A stretch of DNA of 64,000 bases from Conus ventricosus (Eukaryota; Mollusca; Gastropoda; Neogastropoda; Conidae): contig CM031602.1 of NCBI GenBank assembly GCA_018398815.1, positions 98,126,440 through 98,190,439 of the forward strand, read 5' to 3'. A model generated the notes under the pieces. It had not been told where the DNA came from. It searched no databases and was given only the letters and a program-made list of their open reading frames with translations. Numbering within the stretch: the stretch's first letter is position 1; every line of letters starts with the position of its first letter. The position numbers and the translations under genes were made by a program. Below are positions 11,301 to 22,189 of this stretch, one piece after another.

Positions 11301-12105
11301 CGTGTCTAAATAGAAATATTATTTAAACCACAAGCAATCCTTCACCCAACGGCTTTTAGCCACCTTTCGCCCAAAAACTCGTGGTTAGCAAGTGAGTCAG
11401 GATTGGTAAAATGCAGTTCTTCTATTGTATAAACAGAAAACAACAGTGTGTATAAATTCAATATGATATGTTTAAACCACTATTATTTATAAAAGTTATT
11501 TATAAAAAATACACAGATATATAGAGAGAGGACATGTGCAAAGAGAGCGAGAGACAGTACTAGTCGACCTGGCAAGTTGGTAGTAAGATGTGCTGCTCAG
11601 TTCCCCCCCCACTCTACCATGTCTTTAACACACTAAGAGTGATCAAAATGTAACATTTGTCTCCTGCACACAAGCAATACAGAAATGGAATAACGTCAAT
11701 GAAACGAAATGCTAGAGAACCAACGAGCGATGACGTTATGAAACATGGTCAAAGGACAGACAGTGGCACGCAAAGAAATTGTCCAATCAGCGCGGACCTG
11801 GCAAGGACAAGCACTCCAAGATGTGAGTTATGTAAAAAGTGCGCAAACAGAATACTAAGACCGACGTCGGGATGAGGAAGAAACTGAATCCAGATCTGTT
11901 CAAGTCAACCAATCTAACAAAAGGCCTGATGCTTTGAACAACAGTCATTGCATCTCTAAAGGATCCGAGAGGCTGGTCATCACGCGGTGTTTTTTTACAA
12001 CAAAGGACAACAAGAAGCAGACGACATTTCTACATGAACAGTGGTTAATTAACTTCACAGAACGGCCATCAGTCTTTGCGCCAGGGTCCTCGTAAGATTC
12101 TGAGT
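11301..12105. other. No recognisable feature
   Basis: Mixed-composition sequence. Nothing coding or repetitive was recognised beyond short AT-rich patches near 11480-11530. Confidence 0.4.
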
Positions 12106-12500
12106 TATTGATGAACAATGAGCTTCAGTTCAGGCTTCTTTATATGAAAAATGAGCTTTCCAGTTCAGGCTCCTTTATTGAACAATGAGCTTCAGTTCAG
12201 GCTTCCTTTATTGAACCAATGAGCTTCATTCAAGGCTTCACTTTATTGAACAATGAGCTTCATTTCAGCTTCCTATATTGAACAATAAGCTTCATTCAGG
12301 CTTCCTTTATTGAACAATGACTCATGTTCAGACTTTTATAATGAACAATGAGCTACAGGTTTCAGGCTTCTTTAATAACAATGAGCTTCAGTTCAGACTT
12401 CTATATTGAACAATGAGCTTCAATTCACTTCCCTTTATTGAACAATGAGCTTTCAGTTCAGGCTTCCTTTATTGAACAATGAGCATCATTCAGGCTATCA
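12106..12500. repeat. Minisatellite, unit about 33 bp, roughly 12 copies
   Basis: The unit runs GAACAATGAGCTTCAGTTCA then GGCTTCCTTTATT. It recurs from about 12110 to 12500 with small indels and substitutions between units. No reading frame is maintained across units. Confidence 0.85.
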
Positions 12501-12972
12501 TTTCAACAATTTCTGTGTGGTTTCTGTTCAGATGACGTCACAGAGTGCGAACAACACACATGCAACAGGTACAAGGTAGTCAACTGGTTTTACATACATT
12601 TATTTTCCACTTTACAATTCACATAGCTTAACAAAAAAATGTGAAAATTTGAACATCAACAAATCTAAAGCTTATACTTTTGTTCGAAATGTTATATTTT
12701 ACACATGTGACAAGGAAATGGCAGGAGACTAATAAAGTTACTATGCAAACAAAAACGCAAACAAAAAAATACATACCCACACGATACAAAATGTAATTAT
12801 AAACATACATAGACATACATACACCTACACATATACATAAACGCAAATCAGTACAAAATCAAGGGGAAATAAGAAAAGAAAGTCGTAAGCAAAAAGCAAA
12901 GTAAACCCAAGACTATAAAATTGCATGATAATCAACCACTTCGCACATTATTAACCTCATATGAAGCGTTTA
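12501..12972. other. No recognisable feature
   Basis: A/T-rich sequence with short CATACA-type runs near 12800-12840. No supported gene. Confidence 0.4.
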
Positions 12973-12975
12973 AGA

Positions 12976-13027
<52 letters not shown>

Positions 13028-13050
13028 TGAGAGCGAGAGAGAGAGAGAAG
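12973..13050. repeat. (AG)n microsatellite
   Basis: Imperfect AG dinucleotide run of about 75 bp. Confidence 0.9.
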
Positions 13051-13555
13051 AATGAAATGTGTTCTGCTCTAAGACTTTATCATAACATGTGTATCTTTAC
13101 TTCATGCAAGTTTACATGTTCTTCAAAAACGTTAGATAGTTTATTAAAAACGATGAACAGTTTTGAATATAGCTAGCGTTAACTTCACTTCGGACGGATT
13201 GCTTACCACGGAGAGAATACTAACTACTTCGAGTAATTGGGTGCCAAAGTTGAAAATCGTGTCTTTTCTAAAGTTAGTGTAATTTGGACAATGTAATAGA
13301 AAGTGTCAGCCTTTCTGAATCAGTCATCCAACTGAGAGCAGAACAGCGGCTGTGATGTTAATCTAACACTGCTAGGTGAGAAAACAATGGGAAAACTGTC
13401 AGGAAATCAAAAGTGAATATCAAAATACGTGGACACACGCTAAAGTAAATATCATGTGATTAGTACATTGATTAAAAACGTTTTTTTCCCCTTTAAATCT
13501 AAGGAGTGGTATTGGCCCCGTAGGCAGTAAATCGAAGAGAAAAATGCGGGGGGTG
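13051..13555. other. No recognisable feature
   Basis: Unique-looking sequence between the AG run and the poly-G tract. Nothing supported. Confidence 0.4.
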
Positions 13556-13804
<249 letters not shown>

Positions 13805-14672
13805 CTCGGGAGGAGAGGGGTTGTTGGCATGCTTGAGGGTTCCTGTTTGCGGCACAACAGTGACCACACCTGCACAAAATGTCGCACACACAAAGTTCCG
13901 CAATGGTGCATTCTGTACAGGTATTGAGTGAGCAAGTGATGATGGATGGTGAAGAGAGATACCCAGTTTGGGGGGGGGGGGGGTAAAAAGGGTTAAGACC
14001 AGACAGACAGAACAACAGATCGCTCTCTTTCTACTCTCTCTCTCTCTCATATAATATATATAATATTTATATATATATATATATATCATATATATAATTA
14101 TATATATATATATATACCAGTTAAAATAGGATTTAAAAACGGAAAAATATAAAACCATACAAAAAATTGGTTCAATCTAAAATTCTCTCCTCAGGGTATA
14201 CCATCTGTGCACTCCACCGTTAATATAGTGAGGTGTGTGGCGTGTGAGGCTCTGCGCGTGTGGCACTGGCCTGCAGGTTTTTTTTTTCTTTTTGGGGCGC
14301 GTTCAGGGGGGGAAGTGTTGAAGGAAACGATGCAAGCAAGGATTTCCATTTATGCTGCAATTGTTTATCATTCTACTTTGAGATTCCAGGGATGCTAGGT
14401 GGGGTTTACAATAATATAGCCACTTTTCTGTAAGTACATCAGTGGCATTTTTAGAAATGGTGTGTATGGTGTTGCTCTTTTTATAATTTTCCATTGATGC
14501 GTTTGTAACTATTTTCTTATTTTTAAGCTTCCAGATATGAAGGTGAAAGCGTTTTTTCTTTTTTGAAAGGTCCAGATGCCCAAAAAGTAAGATAAAAAAA
14601 CTTATGGTTTTAAGTGCATGGAGATCGCCACCTGTAATGGTACGTATCTAAATGTTCCCCTTCTCATTGACC
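13805..14672. other. Unassigned, with short CT and AT runs
   Basis: It holds CGACACTTTGTG-like words at 13845-13910 (related to the palindrome cluster near 15504), a short G run at 13970-13982, a CT run at 14029-14048 and an AT-rich run at 14049-14116. No supported gene. Confidence 0.4.
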
Positions 14673-14898
14673 CCAATTTCACTGTTTGACTGCTAGTTAG
14701 TGTATTAATTATGTAAAAATTACCCCTGGTTAAGGACACTGACCACTGGTCAGCAGCGTCATAAATTGTTCACCTGAACTCGTTCTACACTAACTAGCTG
14801 TCAAACAGTGAATTTGGGCCAAAATGACTACTGGTCAGTGATATTGACCACCAGTCAGAAACGTCATAAATTGTTCACATAAACTCGTTCTACACTAA
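14673..14898. repeat. 32-bp inverted repeat plus 54-bp direct repeats
   Basis: Arms at 14673-14704 and 14786-14817 pair with only two mismatches. Overlapping this, about 54 bp containing CGTCATAAATTGTTCAC and ACTCGTTCTACACTAA occurs at 14741-14794 and again at 14845-14898. This could be a small inverted-repeat (MITE-like) element or part of a tandem array. Confidence 0.65.
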
Positions 14899-15239
14899 TA
14901 TGCCAAATGACCATCGATCAGTGACCCTGGACACCAATAATACTAAGAAAGAGGACAAAATTTCACACAGGGAGCATGCTGCTCTACCATTCATGTACAA
15001 AAGATAGGGATAATGAATTGAAAAAGGTATGTTTGGTGACATTTATTTATGTACTTATGTGTATGAAACTACTTCTTACCACCAAAAGAAACTAGCGTAC
15101 AATCAAAACAATAAATAAAACGAACACATACACACACGTGCGTGCGCGTGCGCATTTACTAAGAATTAGAATTGTTTGAAACAACAGCAATAATTTCTCT
15201 TTTAATACTATTTGTAAAACCAACTACGAGTGCTGCTAT
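14899..15239. other. No recognisable feature
   Basis: AT-rich sequence with an alternating ACGTGCGTGCGCGTGCGC stretch near 15135-15152. No gene seen. Confidence 0.4.
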
Positions 15240-15371
15240 TACATTTTCCTTCAACTTGGTCTTCTTCTGCTACTACTACTTCTACTACTTCGTTCTCAGC
15301 TGTTTATACATTTTCCTTCAACTTGGTCTTCTGCTACTACTACTTCTACTACTTCGTTCTCAGCTGTTTAT
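15240..15371. repeat. Tandem duplication of a 64-67 bp unit
   Basis: Two adjacent copies run from ACATTTTCCTTCAACTTGG to CTCAGCTGTTTAT and differ by one three-base slip. An internal CTACTACTACTT run is included in each. Confidence 0.85.
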
Positions 15372-15503
15372 CAGTAGATTATGAACCCAAGATATACCCG
15401 TGGGAACACCGCAATGTGTGTGACCATCTGTCCGAAATGCTCGAACTCAGCCAGTGTGTGGGTCTTGCACATTATGTCCCTAGCACAATAAGGGGATTTC
15501 CCG

Positions 15504-15624
15504 GCACAAACTGTCGCATGTTCCAAAGTGCGACACTTTGTGTAAATCTTCTCAGCACAAAGTGTCGAACTTTTGCACAAAGTGTCGCATGCGACACTTT
15601 GTGCAGTTGCGACACTTTGTGCCG
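15504..15624. repeat. Cluster of palindromic words, including a perfect 32-bp palindrome
   Basis: The word CACAAAGTGTCGCA and its complement TGCGACACTTTGTG occur about six times in alternating orientation. At 15574-15605 two copies abut to form a perfect 32-bp palindrome centred on GCATGC, with arm TGCACAAAGTGTCGCA. Related words occur at 13845-13910 and 10570-10585. Confidence 0.8.
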
Positions 15625-15859
15625 CAACAGGTGTCTATATACGAGGTTTACTATAATCAGGGCCTTGCTAGCAAAAATTTTCCTCAATTTCTTTTTCTTA
15701 TCAGAAAGGTTTTTATTTGGCTTGAAAGTAGCTGTATTGGGCATGCACAATCCACACGGATGTAATATGACAGACGTGTGATGTCGTACGTTACAGGGAA
15801 GCATAGAAATTGGAAGCTAAAACACAAAACAAGACAGTATGAACCATCGTGTATGTTAT

Positions 15860-15860
<1 letters not shown>

Positions 15861-15944
<84 letters not shown>
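15861..15944. repeat. (CA)n microsatellite
   Basis: Uninterrupted AC dinucleotide run of about 84 bp. Confidence 0.95.
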
Positions 15945-15946
<2 letters not shown>

Positions 15947-16083
15947 GTCTGGTTTAATTTGCTGGATATCTGGTCCGCCAAAGGACCGAAACAATCACAG
16001 AAGTAAAGAGCCTTGACCAACTGGTGTTCCTCAGGCAGAACACGAAAGAACACACAGCGATTATAAAGAAGTGGTGAGGGGAA

Positions 16084-17515
16084 CTGAACACAGAGGGCTG
16101 AACATGGAGTGAGAGAAGAGGGCTGAACAGGAGTGAGGCTGAACAGGGAGTGAGGCTGAACATGGAGTGAGAGAAGAGGCTGAATATGGAGTGAGGCTGA
16201 ACAAGGAGTGAGAGAAGAGGGCTGAACAGGGAGTGAGAGAAGAGGGCTGAACATGGAGTGAGGCTGAACAGGGAGTGAGAGAAGAGGGCTGAACAGGGAG
16301 TGAGAGAAGAGGGCTTTAACAGGGAGTGAGGCTGAACAGGGAGTGAGAGAAGAGGGCTGAACAGGGAGTGAGGCTGAACAGGGAGTGAGAGAAGAGGGCT
16401 GAACATGGAGTGAGGCTGAACAGGGAGTGAGGCTGAACAGGGAGTGAGAGAAGAGGGCTGAACATGGAGTGAGGCTGAACAGGGAGTGAGAGAAGAGGGC
16501 TGAACAGGGAGTGAGGCTGAACAGGGAGTGAGAGAAGAGGGCTGAACAGGGAGTGAGGCTGAACAGGGAGTGAGGCTGAACAGGGAGTGAGAGAAGTGGG
16601 CTGAACAGGGAGTGAGGCTGAACAGGGAGTGAGAGAAGAGGGCTGAACAGGGAGTGAGGCTGAACAGGGAGTGAGGCTGAACAGGGAGTGAGAGAAGAGG
16701 GCTGAACAGGGAGGTGAGAGATAGATGGGAGGCTGAACAGGGAGTGAGGCTGAACAGGGAGTGAGGCTGAACAGGGAGTGAGAGAAGAGGGCTGAACAGG
16801 GGGTGATGAGAGTGGGCTGAACAGGGAGTGAGGCTGAACAGGGAGTGAGGCTGAACAGGGAGTGAGAGATGAGGGCTGAACAGGAGTGGAGTGAGGCTGA
16901 ACAGGGAGTGAGGCTGAACAGGAGTGAGGCTGAACAGGGAGTGAGAGAAGAGGGCCTGAACAGGGAGTGAGGCTGAACAGGGGGTGAGGTGAAGGAGTGG
17001 CTGAACAGGGAGTGAGGCTGAACAGGAGTGAGAGAAAGGAGGGCTGAACAGGGAGTGAGCTGAACAGGGTGAAGTGAGGCTGAACAGGGAGTGAGAGAAG
17101 AGGCTGAACAGGAGTGAGGTGAACAGGAGTGAGAGGCTGAACAGGAGTGAGGCTGAACAGGAGTAGTGAGGGGTGAACAGGGAGTGAGGGTGAACAGGGA
17201 GTGAGGTAACAGGGAGTGAGAGGAAGAGGGCTGAACAGGGAGTGAGAGAAGAGGGCTGAACAAAGGGAGTGAGGCTGAACAGGGAGTGAGGAGTGGGCTG
17301 AACATGGAGTGAGGCTGAACAGGGAGTGAGAGAAGAGGGCTGAACAGGGAGTGAGTGAAGGGGTGAAGAGAAGAGGGCTGAACAGGGAGTGAGGCTGAAC
17401 AGGGAGTGAGAGAAGAGGGCTGAACAGGGAGTGAGGCTGAACAGGGAGTGAGAGAAGAGGGCTGAACAGGGAGTGAGGCTGAACAGGGAGTGAGAGAAGA
17501 GGGCTGAACAGGGAG
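16084..17515. repeat. Large minisatellite with two alternating unit lengths
   Basis: A 17-bp core, GCTGAACAGGGAGTGAG, alternates with an extended form carrying AGAAGAGG (about 25-26 bp). There are more than 60 cores over 1.4 kb. Order of short and long forms is irregular, and the 16750-17280 part is more degenerate. The long minus-strand open frame rich in Ser/Leu/Pro across it is a by-product of the repeat, not a gene. Confidence 0.92.
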
Positions 17516-17607
17516 TGGTAGAGCTGGTGGCTGGGAGCGAACAGGGCGAGGGAGGGGGGTCAGGGGATTAGGGGGAGAGAGATCAGATGAAAAAGTCAGC
17601 TTAAACT

Positions 17608-17613
17608 CTCTCT

Positions 17614-17687
<74 letters not shown>

Positions 17688-17690
17688 AAA
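17608..17690. repeat. (TC)n microsatellite
   Basis: Imperfect TC run next to the (ATC)n tail of repeat E. Confidence 0.9.
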
Positions 17691-17916
17691 CTGAGACAAA
17701 GAAAGATGATGATGATGATAATCTTTATTTCCAAGGGTAACAACTAAGGAAACACGTTCTTTTTTTTCCATCCGGTCCTTGCCCCGCAAGGGACTAACCA
17801 AGCATGACTAGAGACTAAAACCTACAAAACTGTTAACAAACACACTTATCATCACAAATACATTAGAAAGTTGATGAGTTGCTCCTCCATTAACATTGAG
17901 GCGTAGATGAATTTTC

Positions 17917-18312
17917 TTTCTTTCTTTCTGCGTACGCAGGCTGATACTCCTGCGGACACTGCCTAGACAGGCAGTGGAATTTTGTGTGTATGACCATTTT
18001 TTTTATCCCGCCATTAAGGCAGCCATATTCCATCTTCGGGGAAGGTGCATGCTATGTGTAACGTGTCATCCATACCAACGGCCAAACTGGCTTTCTCTTC
18101 CGAAGTTGGTGATGGGATTTTACGTATGTGCAAGATGTTGTGCATGCGTTCACACACGGAACCTTGGTTTATAGTCTCATTCGAAGGACCGTATGGGGAA
18201 TGGAGTTAGAACCAATGTTAACTCCGAGGGAAAAAATCCCTGTACCGAAACTCGAACCCGTAACCTCAGGATCACGAATCCGGCGCTCTACCAACTGAGC
18301 TATTCCGGCCCC
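17917..18312 (-). mobile_element. tRNA-derived SINE 1, with 13-bp target duplication
   Basis: On the minus strand the 5' head looks like a tRNA gene: an A box (TAGCTCAGTTGG) and a B box (GGTTCGAGT) within 18312-18240. A body shared with SINE 2 follows (about 18240-18045), and a (GAAA)n-like tail ends near 17917. The 13-bp sequence GTAGATGAATTTT occurs immediately on both sides (17904-17916 and 18313-18325), a clean target-site duplication. It interrupts repeat E, whose uninterrupted form is at 30500-30640. Not a functional tRNA gene. Confidence 0.88.
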
Positions 18313-18374
18313 GGTAGATGAATTTTAAGGGGGGAAAGCGATTCAAACAACAAACAAGAATAAAGAAATTGATT

Positions 18375-18912
18375 TTATTACATTATTATGTTATAATGAA
18401 TATTTATACAGCGCCTATTCTCGGCTAGAAACCAAGCTCTAAGCGCTTTACAATCCACACTCATTTACACAATGGGTTGTCTACCTGGGTAGTGCCGACT
18501 GAAGAGCTGCCAGCCGGCGCTTCATTCAGTCGTTTCCCGTGTCATCCAGTCCATATCATTCAATATTGTTCACTCAATTTCCTTACCTCCTTCATTCTTT
18601 CCATTTCTTACGCAGGGTGCATGCTATGTGTAACGTGTCATCCATACCAACGGCCAAACTGGCCTTCTCTTCCGAACGTTGGTGATGGGATTTTACGTGT
18701 GTGCAAGATGTTATGCGTGCGTTCACACACGGAACTTCGGTTTATAGTCTCATTCGAAGGACTACATGGGAAATGAAGTCAGAACCAATGTTAACTCCGA
18801 GGGAAAAATCCCCTTGTACCGACACGGCCCGGCGGAGATTTGAACCCGCAACCCCAGGATCACTAAGATTACGAGTCCGGCGCTCTACCAACTGAGCTAT
18901 TCCGGGCCCCGG
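18375..18912 (-). mobile_element. tRNA-derived SINE 2
   Basis: This has the same tRNA-like head (A box near 18895, B-box-like GGTTCAAAT near 18843) and the same body as SINE 1 down to about 18616. A different 3' part follows, with TAAGCGCTTTACA and an AT-rich tail near 18390. It too lies inside repeat E. The anticodon-loop position reads CGT in a tRNA-like fold, pointing to a possible tRNA-Thr ancestor, but the extra bases make it a SINE head rather than a gene. The target duplication is not clear. Confidence 0.8.
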
Positions 18913-18979
18913 ATTTCAAAGAAGGAAAAAAATCAGCACACACAGACACAGAATAAGCGATCTTCCAATTAGTTATCGA

Positions 18980-19116
<137 letters not shown>

Positions 19117-19280
19117 ATTCCTTTTGCAAGATATTAACATACAAGCTGCTAAGGGTGATAATTAGACAACTACAATGCATCAATAATATCTTTTTTTTTT
19201 TACATGTCCATGATGTGGTTATTACAAAGCAAGACGAGAAATAACAGTACTACCAATCAGTTATCAGTTAGCAACAATGA

Positions 19281-19380
19281 NNNNNNNNNNNNNNNNNNNN
19301 NNNNNNNNNNNNNNNNNNNNNNNNNNNNNNNNNNNNNNNNNNNNNNNNNNNNNNNNNNNNNNNNNNNNNNNNNNNNNNNN
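19281..19380. other. Assembly gap (100 N)
   Basis: Exactly 100 N. It separates repeat E from the start of copy B, which begins in the middle of a gene. Confidence 0.99.
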
Positions 19381-19566
19381 GCCTTTGTTGGCTCAGTATT
19401 AACATAGGTAACAGCTTTAAAAGACAGCAAAATACCTTCGTTTGGTTTTGCTGTATTTTGAAAGGTCCTGCTCTAGTTTTTGTTGCATTTGTGTAATGTT
19501 TTTTAAATTAAAGGTTTTTATGCCGGGGTTTCTACTATCTCTTCTCTCGGCGACTCTGTAGGACAT
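19381..19566 (-). pseudogene. Short hydrophobic/charged protein, N-terminal remnant cut by gap
   Basis: The ATG at 19566 starts the same arginine-rich beginning as the gene at 1767 in copy A. Only about 62 codons remain before the N gap. The frame is largely kept in this copy. Confidence 0.5.
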
Positions 19567-19628
19567 TTGGATAAACCTGAACAGACAGCTTTTTTTAAAA
19601 AAAAAAATAATTTAGTATTGTATATCTT

Positions 19629-20853
19629 TTAATCTGTTATCTTCAATATCAGCTGCGCATCATATATTAAAAACAAATGTACATTAAGCGGTTTATCGGC
19701 TTCTTCTTTTTATCAATTTGAATGTTTATTACGTCTCTCACAGATTTCCCGCTTCCATGCAACTGATTTCTCTGTTGACCTTAGGTCAACCCATAACCGT
19801 ATTTTTGGGTTAAATAATCATCAAGCCTAACATTGTGAAGATGTAATCTTTAGACACAAGGTCTGCTGTTAGACTTTACCCTCCACCCCAACAATTTTCT
19901 TATTTCGTCAATGATGATAAGGTCTAAGCCCGCTAGCGTAGATTTGGTTAGGCTACCATCAATTGAAACATTGCACTTTCGTTATTTTAGGTTTAAAAAA
20001 ACTTTTCATTGCTCTTTTGAACGGTTCTTCATCTTCACACAGCAATAAGATACCTTTAAGCGATCTTGCTGCGACACTAAAACTAAAATTCCATATAGCG
20101 TCTGCCCTGCTTCTGGGATATTTTGTTTTGATGAATCACTCTTTCGAAATATATTGCTAATTTTGACTGATATTGTTGCTCAATCAGCCTTGCTAAATTA
20201 GGGTTGCTAACAACGTCAAACTCTAACGAGATGTCAGAAATGCTGTACTTTGCTTCGGCGTCTGTTGATCTGAAACCGTTTGTATTCATTAAAAGTTAGT
20301 TGTATGACAATCTGTCTTTTAATGCCCTTGAAAGTATGGGCGTATGCGCTTTTAACAACTCAAAATCTAGGGGATGGAAAAGCGATTCCATACGCATAAC
20401 TTACAGACAGCTTTTGCTGCTTTTAGCATCTGCGTCGACTGCGGCGCTATTCTAAGTTTTAGTGCTTCTTCATTTTCGATTCCTTGAAACGCAAGATCAT
20501 CCCTTTCATTCCCGGTTAGCCATAGATCAGAATAGGTTAAAAAATATGTCTGCATTGTGTAAAAAAAAATATTTCTTGCCCTCAAGTTTTATAGAAATTT
20601 TCTTAACGATTGCCCGCCCCAAATTCTGGACAACTGTCCCGCTTGTGTCTGTTGTTGAAGCGAGTGCGATTTTGAAAGTAAGACGCGCAGAGCCTGGCAC
20701 AATCACATCATCCGCTCCTAGGTCTGGAAATTTGACAGTAAGAATTTGATCCGCATCAATAGTAGATGGATTATTTGGAAAAGTATATTCCGTTTATTTC
20801 CCCTTTACGCCAAGGGCTCTTTCAGTTTCTATGCGGGGCAAGAATTGAACCAT
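19629..20853 (-). pseudogene. Capsid-type protein 1 (S1), copy B
   Basis: The ATG at 20853 and the stop at 19629-19631 give about 408 codons, equivalent to 463-1699 in copy A. The conserved L-H-G-S-G-K block lies near 19760-19745. It is less degraded than copy A in parts but still carries several frameshifts and stops. It is divergent from the helical gene, which starts 51 bp away at 20904. The structural role is inferred from the gene set. Confidence 0.55.
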
Positions 20854-20903
20854 ATGCTTGTGAATTTTTTGAAAACAAAATAAAAAGTTAATTATTTAAA
20901 AAC

Positions 20904-21919
20904 ATGGCAGGCATTGAAGGTGAAGAGATTATGATGCTTTTGATCGTGGAGACGACATGAGTGAAATGAACCCCCTTTTACACAGCATCGCTCAGCGCTT
21001 CATTGCGGCGTGAATTAACAGAAGTTTAAAGGGCCCAAAATTTTACCAAAGTGTAGGCCAAAAACCCCCCGAATTTATAGACCCAATGATTTTGAAGTAA
21101 AAGTGACCCTTTGTTTGTGAAAAAACGATCAAGGACAACTTGTTCAGCTTACAACTAAACCAGAAACCCCCCAAAGTTTTTAAAAAAGAGTACAATAAAC
21201 AAAGACTCGGTGTGAGCGAACAAAATCGCCTTGGCATTTCTAAACCCAACATTAGTGGGGATGCGTTGCTAAATTTTCAAAACACCCCTAAAAGAACCCC
21301 CGACAGATAACCAAATGAAAAAACAGGGAAAATTAAAAAATTTAAATAATCGAGACGAATTAATAAATGAAATAGAAGCAAAAACCAGTTTTTCAGAAAA
21401 AAACACCCGAAAAAACCCTATACACGATCACCGCTACCCATGCCGAGAACAAAGCCCTTGATCATGCTTTGAAAGCATCGAGGCTAAATTAAAAAACAAT
21501 TTTAAACAAAAATAGGTGAAAATAGATGAGCATATAAAAAGGGGGAAAAAGAAAAAAATCGTTGAGGCTGATGACGCCAACTTTGGGGATGTATTTAAAG
21601 AAAGAAAAACCCCAAAAACAAAAGATCTTGAACAAGAGAATCGCAAACTAGAAGTTTGGGGCCCACTAACCGGGCAATTACGATCCAAGTGAATGAAAAA
21701 GAGAAACAAACCCAAAAAATTTTATATGAAGCACAAAAAGCCAAACAGAACGAATACGAACACTTTTTTTTAAAAGCAAGGGTCCCTTTACAAGCTTATA
21801 AAGGCCTTGGGTTTGCAATAAGTACCCTGGTAATGGCTGTTTTCAGGCGGGGGTGGTCAAAGCCCCCCCGCCCCCCCGTCGGGCCCTCGCCTCCCGCCAC
21901 CCGAATAATAAAAGGGTAA
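20904..21919 (+). pseudogene. Helical/coiled-coil protein of the element, full length but frameshifted
   Basis: The start codon at 20904 matches that of copy A (408), and the frame in use at the 3' end stops at 21917-21919. The middle part is rich in Lys, Glu, Asn and Gln with long helical, coiled-coil-like stretches (about 21330-21780). The C-terminus has a short hydrophobic segment (about 21790-21845) and then a proline/arginine-rich tail. Many homopolymer runs break the frame. Role unknown; it could be an internal virion or scaffold protein, but that is a guess. Confidence 0.45.
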
Positions 21920-21939
21920 AAAAAAAGCTTGATTTATTT

Positions 21940-22189
21940 TTGCGGATTTAAATTTAAAAAAAATTTGCCCGGTAAAGCTATAGACTCTTTTTCCCGGCTT
22001 TTTAGGGGGGATTGTTAGTTGGGTTTTGGGCAAATGGGAGGGAAAGGGAGGTGGCTTTTTTGGGGAAACACTTATGGGCATTGTTCCCCTTAATTTGTTG
22101 GTTAATAATTTTGTAAGATAAAGACCGAGTAATTTCCCAGGCCCCGTTAATCCAAGAACAAGCGCTGTCTTTTCATATTTTATGGGCAT
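21940..22189 (-). pseudogene. Small hydrophobic ORF downstream of S2
   Basis: The ATG at 22189 overlaps the end of S2 (22173) by 17 bp. The product starts with a short basic part, then has a leucine/glycine-rich hydrophobic stretch of about 20 residues (L-V-L-G-L-T-G-P-G-K), then a basic proline-rich tail. The 3' end faces the helical gene's 3' end. The G/P/K run resembles a Walker A loop by chance at best, and the protein is too small for an ATPase. Frame integrity is uncertain because of homopolymer runs. Confidence 0.35.

Noticed and set aside
12110..12500. CRISPR-like array (regular 33-bp repeats)
   Set aside because: Units are contiguous with no unique spacers, and the DNA is eukaryotic; it is a minisatellite.
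16316..17743. 475-codon minus-strand frame rich in Ser, Leu, Pro and Cys
   Set aside because: It is a translation of the minisatellite, with no domain; register changes between units and frames exist on the other registers too.
18240..18312. Functional tRNA gene
   Set aside because: Promoter boxes are present, but the acceptor stem is incomplete, a shared body follows, and a 13-bp target duplication flanks the unit: a SINE.
18830..18908. Functional tRNA-Thr-like gene
   Set aside because: It folds roughly like a tRNA but has extra bases between the stems and is joined to the SINE body.
21940..22189. ATP-binding protein suggested by G-L-T-G-P-G-K
   Set aside because: The match to a Walker A loop is partial, the protein is too small and no Walker B is present; the real ATPase is at 24944.
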